Source of the DNA: Acinetobacter sp. S54
GTDB lineage: Bacteria > Pseudomonadota > Gammaproteobacteria > Pseudomonadales > Moraxellaceae
Length of the DNA stretch: 61,260 nucleotides
Assembly: GCF_016624945.1 (NCBI RefSeq)
Contig: NZ_JACVUI010000016.1
Span: 1-61,260 of the forward strand
Reading direction: 5' to 3'
In this document: piece by piece, positions 56,166-61,260 of the stretch
Layout: each line of letters begins with the position of its first letter
Numbering within the stretch: position 1 is the first letter of the stretch
Notes under the pieces: generated by a model
What the model saw: only the letters and a program-made list of their open reading frames with translations
What the model was told of the DNA's origin: nothing
The model's database searches: none
Position numbers and translations under genes: made by a program

Positions 56166-57605
56166 ATGACAAATTCTAATAATAATCAATCGCAAAGTTT
56201 GCTCGGCACTGCTTTTGGAGTGGCTAAAAAGCTCAGTTCCAGTGGTTTAAGCATATTAGGTCATGTTGCGCCGGACACTGTTTCTAAGATCAATACTACA
56301 GTCAATGAAGCACGTACCATAGAAGGTAATGCACGAGTGAAAAATCCGCTGGAAGTTGAAAAATATCAAAATCCGCAACAAATGATGCGTCAGCATCTAC
56401 CTAAAGTATCTCAGCAGTTATTAGGTCGTCATTACAACCGCATTTATAACGTTGCCAGTTTTTTATCTCCAGATATTAATGAAAAAATTTCTGACTATTT
56501 ATTTACACGTTTAAATGATTTTACTGAACAGACTAGCTCAATGACGAAAGTACTTGAAGAAGCGGGAGCTAAGAGTCTTGATGAACTTAGTAACAATCCT
56601 GATCGTTCGCAACGTATTAGTCAGGCATTAATTGAACAAAATAAAATTTTGGCTATTGCGCAAGGCGCGGTGAGTGGTGCGACAGGGGTGATTGGTGCAG
56701 CTGTAGATGTACCTTTCTCGTTGGCTTTGGCTTTAAGAACGATTTATCAAACAGGTCGGGCGCATGGTTTTGAATTAAGCCAGCAACAAGAGCAAGATAT
56801 TGTTGAGTTTATTTTTAAAGAAGTGGATTTAGGCTTAGTCGCAGAGAAACAAACTTTACTCATGGCGATTAAAAGTTTAAGTAGTATGCTGCAAACGCAT
56901 GATCTGTCTCAATTTCAGCAACTATTGGGTTCAACTAATGATGCAGAATTTCTAAAACAATGGCTAGTTGATGATCAGGGACAGTTTAAATATAAATGGT
57001 TAAATGGTTTTTCTAAATTTTCGTTGATTGGTAAATTAAGCCCACTTGCAGGTGCGACAGTGAGTGCTGTTTATAGTTGGCGTTTAATCGAGGATGCAGG
57101 TCAAAAAGCCCAAGCGATTTTTGGAGGTGCGCGTCATTATTTACTTGAACATCCAAATGCTCAGGTTTCACCATTAAATGCCTATCTGGCATTGGAACAG
57201 CAAATTGGACAAGCAAAACCGTCACTCATCAGTCCGAATTCGCAAACTGCCTCTTTGCATATGGATGAATCGAAAATTAAACAAATTGATGAGTCGAAAA
57301 TTAAACAAGTTCAGGCAGAAGTGGTTGTGCCTACAAATTCAGATGACATAAAAAAAGTAACGGTTAAGCCACGTAAACCGCGTGCCACAAAAAACCAGCA
57401 GGATTCAACACAGAAAGTTGAACAGGGAATTCATTCATTGGCTGAGCAATACGTTGAAGCTCATGAAAAAACCGAACAGCAACCCGCATTGTCCGAAAAA
57501 ACAGCACCGATAACAGAAATAGAAGATAAAGACGCTAATGCCCAAATTGAGTCTACGCCAGCCAAACCAAAACGTAAGCGTACGGTGAAGCCCAAAGTTG
57601 AATGA
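56166..57605 (+). CDS. EcsC-family protein with Lys/Pro-rich tail
   Basis: 479 residues from the ATG at 56166; a TTG is the codon before. The middle (about 110-330) is an EcsC domain: KILAIAQGAVSGATGVIGAA, VDVPFSLALALRTIYQTG, FIFKEVDLGL and LSPLAGATVSAVYSWRLI. In Bacillus EcsC belongs to an ABC transporter locus; in gammaproteobacteria the family has no known role. After residue 365 the sequence becomes a low-complexity tail with a tandem DESKIKQ repeat, then PRKPRATK and KPKRKRTVKPK. The basic end may bind nucleic acid or anionic polymers. It is monocistronic and precedes the str operon. Confidence 0.82.
   Translation: MTNSNNNQSQSLLGTAFGVAKKLSSSGLSILGHVAPDTVSKINTTVNEARTIEGNARVKNPLEVEKYQNPQQMMRQHLPKVSQQLLGRHYNRIYNVASFLSPDINEKISDYLFTRLNDFTEQTSSMTKVLEEAGAKSLDELSNNPDRSQRISQALIEQNKILAIAQGAVSGATGVIGAAVDVPFSLALALRTIYQTGRAHGFELSQQQEQDIVEFIFKEVDLGLVAEKQTLLMAIKSLSSMLQTHDLSQFQQLLGSTNDAEFLKQWLVDDQGQFKYKWLNGFSKFSLIGKLSPLAGATVSAVYSWRLIEDAGQKAQAIFGGARHYLLEHPNAQVSPLNAYLALEQQIGQAKPSLISPNSQTASLHMDESKIKQIDESKIKQVQAEVVVPTNSDDIKKVTVKPRKPRATKNQQDSTQKVEQGIHSLAEQYVEAHEKTEQQPALSEKTAPITEIEDKDANAQIESTPAKPKRKRTVKPKVE
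57264..57311 (+). repeat. 24-bp tandem duplication in the EcsC-like gene
   Basis: Two adjacent 24-bp units, differing at two positions, encode DESKIKQI and DESKIKQV. Being a multiple of three, the duplication keeps the frame. Confidence 0.92.
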
Positions 57606-57680
57606 TTCTGAATATTTGTCATTAAAACTTAAACTAATTTTGTTAGGGTGCTGAATAATAAAAAAAGCACTGCAATGCAA

Positions 57681-57723
57681 GAAATGGTCAACATTTGCGA
57701 ACACTGCAAATGTTGACCATTTC
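57681..57723. repeat. Perfect 18-bp inverted repeat before rpsL
   Basis: GAAATGGTCAACATTTGC and its exact reverse complement are separated by GAACACT. There is no T run on either side. The right arm contains the TTGACC -35 of the rpsL promoter, so a protein bound to the palindrome, or extrusion of it, would affect transcription of the str operon. Confidence 0.9.
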
Positions 57724-57741
57724 TATATCTTAGCTTACAAT
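57713..57741 (+). promoter_or_regulatory. Promoter of the str operon
   Basis: TTGACC (57713-57718), a 17-bp spacer and TACAAT (57736-57741), each five of six to consensus. Transcription should start near 57747-57748. Confidence 0.78.
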
Positions 57742-57748
57742 TGTATGC

Positions 57749-57783
57749 CCTCAAAAAGAGGTGTTTTCTTTTTGAGGTTTTTT
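57749..57783 (+). terminator. Terminator-like hairpin at the start of the rpsL leader
   Basis: CCTCAAAAAG / 9-nt loop / CTTTTTGAGG with perfect 10-bp arms, then six T. It lies right at the predicted start site of the str promoter and 20 bp before rpsL. It may end the upstream EcsC transcript, act as attenuator, or protect the 5' end of the message. Confidence 0.72.
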
Positions 57784-57803
57784 ATTAACGGGAGAATTGC
57801 CAT

Positions 57804-58178
57804 ATGGCAACAACAAATCAGTTGATCCGTAAGGGTCGCACAACTTTGGTTGAAAAATCCAAAGTTCCTGCGTTGAAGGCTTGTCCACAACGTCGTGGTG
57901 TATGTACACGTGTTTATACCACTACTCCAAAAAAACCTAACTCAGCAATGCGTAAGGTTTGCCGTGTTCGCTTGACTTCTGGTTTTGAAGTTTCTAGCTA
58001 CATCGGTGGTGAAGGTCATAACTTACAAGAGCACAGTGTTGTTCTTATCCGTGGTGGTCGTGTTAAAGACTTACCAGGTGTACGTTACCATACCGTTCGT
58101 GGTTCTTTAGACTGTGCTGGTGTGAAAGATCGTAACCAGTCTCGTTCTAAATACGGTGCGAAACGTCCTAAGAAGTAA
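57804..58178 (+). CDS. rpsL: 30S ribosomal protein S12
   Basis: 124 residues, full length. S12 lies at the decoding centre. Lys43 (TTPKKPNS) and Lys88 (GGRVKDLPG) are both wild type, so no streptomycin-resistance substitution is present at these sites; the aspartate next to Lys88 is the usual methylthiolation site. A good ribosome site (CGGGAG) precedes the ATG. It is the first gene of the str operon. Confidence 0.98.
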
Positions 58179-58261
58179 TTCTTAAGTCGTTTAATGCTGC
58201 AATCCTTTAGCGTTTCGCTTGTCCAGATTTCAAATTGAAATTCAAGCGGCGTATAGTAAGG

Positions 58262-58316
58262 CCAGCGTAGCGTGCATGACACTTGCACAATCTGCTGGAT
58301 CACCCTGAAGTGTCAT
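58262..58316 (+). promoter_or_regulatory. Structured rpsL-rpsG intercistronic element
   Basis: Three pairings interlock here. GTGCA / TGCAC (58272-58276, 58284-58288) forms a hairpin with loop TGACACT. ATGACACTT (58276-58284) is exactly complementary to AAGTGTCAT (58308-58316). CCAGC (58262-58266) pairs with GCTGG (58294-58298). The loop-to-tail pairing would give a pseudoknot. In E. coli the S7 repressor site of the str operon is in this same intercistronic region. Confidence 0.55.
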
Positions 58317-58335
58317 ATTTATAGGTAGTTTTAAA

Positions 58336-58806
58336 ATGCCAAGACGTCGCGTAGTCGCTGCTCGTGAGATCCTTCCAGATCCAAAATTCAGCAGCCAAAC
58401 AATCGCTAAATTTATGAACCACGTTATGCAAGACGGTAAAAAATCGATTGCAGAAAGTATCGTTTACGGTGCTTTAGACCGCGTTCAAGAAAAAAACAAA
58501 GTAGACCCTGTTGAATTTTTTGAAGCTACGCTTGAAAAAGTTCGTCCTATGGTCGAAGTAAAAGCACGCCGTGTTGGTGGTGCTACTTATCAAGTACCTA
58601 TGGAAGTGCGCCCATCCCGTCGTACTGCCTTAGCTATGCGTTGGTTAGTAGATGCTGCTGCGAAGCGTTCTGAAAAAACTATGGCTTTACGTCTTGCTGG
58701 CGAGTTGCTTGATGCAGCTGAAGGCAAAGGTGCTGCAATCAAAAAACGTGAAGACGTGCACCGTATGGCTGAAGCGAACAAAGCCTTCTCTCATTACCGT
58801 TTCTAA
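58336..58806 (+). CDS. rpsG: 30S ribosomal protein S7
   Basis: 156 residues, full length. S7 nucleates the head of the 30S subunit by binding 16S rRNA and in E. coli also represses its own operon. Marks are [51 protein letters not shown] and [15 protein letters not shown]. It has 157 bp of intercistronic DNA upstream, longer than usual for a ribosomal operon, and 183 bp downstream before fusA. Confidence 0.98.
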   Translation: MPRRRVVAAREILPDPKFSSQTIAKFMNHVMQDGKKSIAESIVYGALDRVQEKNKVDPVEFFEATLEKVRPMVEVKARRVGGATYQVPMEVRPSRRTALAMRWLVDAAAKRSEKTMALRLAGELLDAAEGKGAAIKKREDVHRMAEANKAFSHYRF

Positions 58807-58832
58807 GCGGATAAAACAGTCCCTTATCAGGA

Positions 58833-58951
58833 GAATACTCATGCGTACCGCATCTCGATTTAATATCGCACTTTACCCTAGCGGGGGATTTGCGGGTATT
58901 TAATTTGCCCCCACTGTGAGTATTCGCGCGCATCAATCCTGTATTGGTGCG
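58833..58951 (+). promoter_or_regulatory. Structured rpsG-fusA intercistronic element
   Basis: Outer arms GAATACTCA (58833-58841) and TGAGTATTC (58917-58925) are exact complements and would enclose the start of the small ORF. Inside, GGGGG (58883-58887) can pair with CCCCC (58908-58912). A separate stem follows, CGCATCAAT / CCTGT / ATTGGTGCG (58929-58951, one G-T pair), then TCCTGTTTT. Together they could control fusA expression relative to rpsG. Confidence 0.5.
58841..58903 (+). CDS. 20-codon small ORF between rpsG and fusA
   Basis: ATG to TAA, 20 residues (MRTASRFNIALYPSGGFAGI). A strong AGGAG lies seven bases before the ATG, better than that of several real genes here. I do not recognise the peptide. 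Its first base and the end of its ribosome site pair with a downstream arm, so its translation would open the surrounding stem. It may be a small protein, a leader-type peptide or a chance ORF. Confidence 0.45.
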   Translation: MRTASRFNIALYPSGGFAGI

Positions 58952-58989
58952 TCCTGTTTTAAACATAATATTTAGGAATGTAAGTCATC

Positions 58990-61128
58990 ATGGCTCGTCA
59001 AACCCCGATTACCCGTTACCGTAACATCGGTATTTCTGCTCACATCGATGCAGGTAAAACTACAACAACTGAACGTATTTTGTTCTACACAGGTGTATCT
59101 CACAAAATTGGTGAAGTACATGATGGTGCAGCAACAATGGACTGGATGGAACAAGAGCAAGAACGTGGTATTACCATTACTTCTGCTGCTACGACTTGTT
59201 TCTGGTCTGGTATGGCGAATCAGTTCGACCAACACCGTATTAATGTAATTGACACCCCGGGACACGTTGACTTCACGATTGAAGTAGAACGTTCTATGCG
59301 TGTTCTTGACGGTGCGTGCATGGTTTACTGTGCGGTTGGTGGTGTACAACCTCAGTCTGAAACTGTATGGCGTCAGGCAAACAAATATAAAGTGCCTCGT
59401 TTGGCATTCGTGAACAAGATGGACCGTACTGGTGCTAACTTTTTCCGTGCTGTTGAACAAGTAAAAACACGTTTAGGCGGTAATCCTGTGCCTATCGTTG
59501 TTCCAATTGGTGCTGAAGATACATTCCAAGGTGTTGTTGACCTGATCGAAATGAAAGCGATCATTTGGGATGAAGCTTCACAAGGCATGAAGTTTGAATA
59601 CGGTGAGATTCCAGCTGATCTTGTTGATACTTCAAATGAATGGCGTACCAATATGGTGGAAGCGGCTGCTGAAGCTTCTGAAGAGTTAATGGACAAGTAC
59701 CTAGAAGAAGGCGATCTTTCTAAAGAAGATATCATCGCTGGTCTGCGTGCGCGTACATTAGCATCTGAAATTCAGGTTATGCTTTGTGGTTCTGCGTTTA
59801 AGAACAAAGGTGTTCAACGTATGTTGGATGCTGTAATTCAATTCTTGCCTTCTCCAACAGAAGTAAAAGCGATTGAAGGTATTCTTGACGACAAAGCTGA
59901 AACTAAAGCATCACGTGAAGCATCTGACGAAGCTCCGTTCTCTGCACTTGCGTTCAAAATCATGAACGATAAGTTCGTAGGTAACTTAACTTTCGTACGT
60001 GTTTATTCTGGTGTGCTTAAACAAGGTGACCCAGTATATAACCCAGTGAAGTCTAAGCGTGAACGTATTGGTCGTATCGTGCAAATGCATGCGAACGAAC
60101 GTCAGGATCTTGATGAAATCCGTGCAGGTGATATCGCAGCGTGTGTAGGTCTTAAAGACGTAACAACCGGTGATACACTTTGTGATGAGAAAAACATCAT
60201 TACTCTTGAGCGTATGGAATTCCCAGAGCCAGTAATTTCATTGGCTGTTGAACCAAAAACTAAAGCTGACCAAGAAAAAATGTCAATCGCTTTAGGTCGT
60301 TTGGCAAAAGAAGATCCATCGTTCCGTGTTCGTACAGATGAAGAATCTGGTCAAACGATTATTGCTGGTATGGGTGAGCTTCACCTTGACATCATCGTTG
60401 ACCGTATGAAACGTGAATTCGGTGTTGAAGCGAATATCGGTAAACCAATGGTTGCTTATCGTGAAACGATTAAGAAAACTGTTGAGCAAGAAGGTAAATT
60501 CGTTCGTCAAACTGGTGGTAAAGGTAAGTTTGGTCACGTATATGTACGTCTTGAACCGCTTGATGTTGAAGAAGCTGGTAAAGAATACCAATTCGTTGAA
60601 GAAGTTGTAGGTGGTGTTGTACCTAAAGAATTCTTCGGCGCGGTTGATAAAGGTATTCAAGAGCGTATGAAGAATGGTGTCTTGGCTGGTTACCCTGTGG
60701 TAGGCATTAAAGCGACATTGTTCGATGGTTCTTACCATGATGTCGACTCTGACGAATTATCGTTCAAAATGGCAGGTTCTTATGCCTTCCGTGATGGTTT
60801 CATGAAAGCAGATCCTATTCTTCTTGAGCCGATCATGAAAGTTGAAGTAGAAACTCCAGAAGACTACATGGGCGATATCATGGGTGACTTAAACCGTCGT
60901 CGTGGTATGGTTCAGGGTATGGACGATCTTCCTGGTGGAACAAAAGCAATTAAAGCAGAAGTTCCATTGGCTGAGATGTTTGGTTACGCAACTCAAATGC
61001 GTTCTATGTCTCAAGGTCGTGCGACATATTCTATGGAATTTTCAAAATATGCTGAAACTCCACGTAACGTGGCAGAAGGCATTATTGCTAAGTTCCAGTC
61101 AGGCGGTAAAAAAGGTGACGACGAGTAA
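58990..61128 (+). CDS. fusA: Elongation factor G
   Basis: 712 residues, full length. It is the translocase GTPase of the ribosome. Marks are [20 protein letters not shown] (P-loop), the switch region [42 protein letters not shown], domain III and V regions with [18 protein letters not shown] and [26 protein letters not shown] lies upstream of the ATG. It is the third gene of the str operon, with tuf 93 bp downstream. Confidence 0.98.
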   Translation: MARQTPITRYRNIGISAHIDAGKTTTTERILFYTGVSHKIGEVHDGAATMDWMEQEQERGITITSAATTCFWSGMANQFDQHRINVIDTPGHVDFTIEVERSMRVLDGACMVYCAVGGVQPQSETVWRQANKYKVPRLAFVNKMDRTGANFFRAVEQVKTRLGGNPVPIVVPIGAEDTFQGVVDLIEMKAIIWDEASQGMKFEYGEIPADLVDTSNEWRTNMVEAAAEASEELMDKYLEEGDLSKEDIIAGLRARTLASEIQVMLCGSAFKNKGVQRMLDAVIQFLPSPTEVKAIEGILDDKAETKASREASDEAPFSALAFKIMNDKFVGNLTFVRVYSGVLKQGDPVYNPVKSKRERIGRIVQMHANERQDLDEIRAGDIAACVGLKDVTTGDTLCDEKNIITLERMEFPEPVISLAVEPKTKADQEKMSIALGRLAKEDPSFRVRTDEESGQTIIAGMGELHLDIIVDRMKREFGVEANIGKPMVAYRETIKKTVEQEGKFVRQTGGKGKFGHVYVRLEPLDVEEAGKEYQFVEEVVGGVVPKEFFGAVDKGIQERMKNGVLAGYPVVGIKATLFDGSYHDVDSDELSFKMAGSYAFRDGFMKADPILLEPIMKVEVETPEDYMGDIMGDLNRRRGMVQGMDDLPGGTKAIKAEVPLAEMFGYATQMRSMSQGRATYSMEFSKYAETPRNVAEGIIAKFQSGGKKGDDE

Positions 61129-61177
61129 TCTTTCGATTACTATAAGCCCAAACTAATTTTTAGTTAAAAAACCAAGC

Positions 61178-61200
61178 GCTCATGAGTCACCCTCATGAGC
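61178..61200 (+). repeat. Hairpin between fusA and tuf
   Basis: GCTCATGAG / TCACC / CTCATGAGC, perfect 9-bp arms, without a T run and 22 bp before the tuf start codon. It is more likely a processing or stability stem than a terminator. Confidence 0.65.
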
Positions 61201-61221
61201 AGTTTATAAAGGAAGATCATC

Positions 61222-61260
61222 ATGGCTAAAGCCAAGTTTGAACGTAATAAGCCGCACGTA
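61222..61260 (+). CDS. tuf: Elongation factor Tu, first 13 codons
   Basis: The frame MAKAKFERNKPHV is the EF-Tu N-terminus; the rest lies outside the window. GGAAG precedes the ATG. Position after fusA confirms the fourth gene of the str operon. Confidence 0.95.
   Translation, partial: MAKAKFERNKPHV

Noticed and set aside
57681..57723. 18-bp palindrome as terminator of the EcsC-like gene
   Set aside because: No T run follows on the plus strand; the next hairpin (57749-57783) has both stem and T tract and is the better terminator.
58972..61128. Long minus-strand open frames opposite fusA (such as 58972-59460 and 60292-60738)
   Set aside because: They mirror the codon pattern of a highly expressed gene, have odd Thr/Phe/Asn-rich composition, no ribosome site and no family marks.

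Overview
The window is ordinary chromosomal DNA of an AT-rich gammaproteobacterium, almost certainly an Acinetobacter (Moraxellaceae). The case rests on a DcaP-type porin, a HemJ-type protoporphyrinogen oxidase, Smc-ScpAB together with ZipA, a biotin ligase without a DNA-binding domain, and an rpsL-rpsG-fusA-tuf operon at the right edge. I cannot fix the species from sequence alone. I see no insertion sequence, prophage, CRISPR array, integron or toxin-antitoxin pair. The gene content is housekeeping plus small accessory genes.

Layout. 0-9.3 kb: the 3' end of a tRNA-Val gene, a DUF2750-like protein, an ElyC/SanA/YdcF-type membrane protein, a large PepSY-flavodoxin-reductase fusion with a Fur-like site upstream, a YcxB-like protein, a YccS-type FUSC transporter, a Bcr/CflA efflux pump and a nitroreductase. 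9.8-15.2 kb: DcaP porin, an alanine/glycine:sodium symporter, a patatin-like lipoprotein and an RluA-type pseudouridine synthase. 15.2-19.9 kb: a run of small plus-strand genes (RraB, SRPBCC/AHSA1, DUF488, YjdM, NUDIX, YegP, an NTF2-like protein) and LtrA. 20-27.5 kb: DusC, a CcsA/YpjD-like protein, Ffh, an RBBP9-like hydrolase, CoaX, BirA, a TauE/SafE exporter and a GntR regulator. 27.7-34.3 kb: smc-zipA-ligA. 34.3-37.3 kb: an NAD-dependent epimerase, a ferroxidase-type bacterioferritin, an exported peroxiredoxin and a DUF6176-like protein. 37.3-42 kb: the biotin cluster bioH-like/bioA/bioF/bioC/bioD. 42-47 kb: scpA-scpB-rluB, a GNAT enzyme, a small unknown protein, YciO and EpmC. 47.2-50.9 kb: yceD-rpmF, fabD-fabG-acpP and Kbp. 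51-57.6 kb: ThiD, a HAD phosphatase, a small lipoprotein, an acyltransferase, fabB-hemJ and an EcsC-family protein. 57.7 kb to the end: the str operon, cut off after 13 codons of tuf.

How the genes fit together. The window encodes a full pimeloyl-ACP route to biotin. BioC methylates malonyl-ACP, the Fab enzymes (FabD, FabG, AcpP and FabB are all here) elongate it, BioH demethylates it, and BioF, BioA and BioD finish the ring. BirA then attaches biotin to acetyl-CoA carboxylase, the enzyme that feeds FabD. BirA lacks the N-terminal helix-turn-helix, so it cannot be the usual biotin repressor. Smc and its partners ScpA and ScpB make a condensin. Iron themes recur: a Fur-like box near the PepSY reductase, another near kbp, and a ferritin that keeps ferroxidase ligands but lacks the heme methionine.

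I found no clearly new multi-gene system. The least explained structure is in the non-coding parts of the str operon. The rpsL promoter -35 lies in one arm of a perfect 18-bp inverted repeat. A terminator-like hairpin starts where transcription should begin. A pseudoknot-capable repeat set sits between rpsL and rpsG. A 20-codon ORF with a strong Shine-Dalgarno sequence, enclosed by pairing arms, lies between rpsG and fusA.
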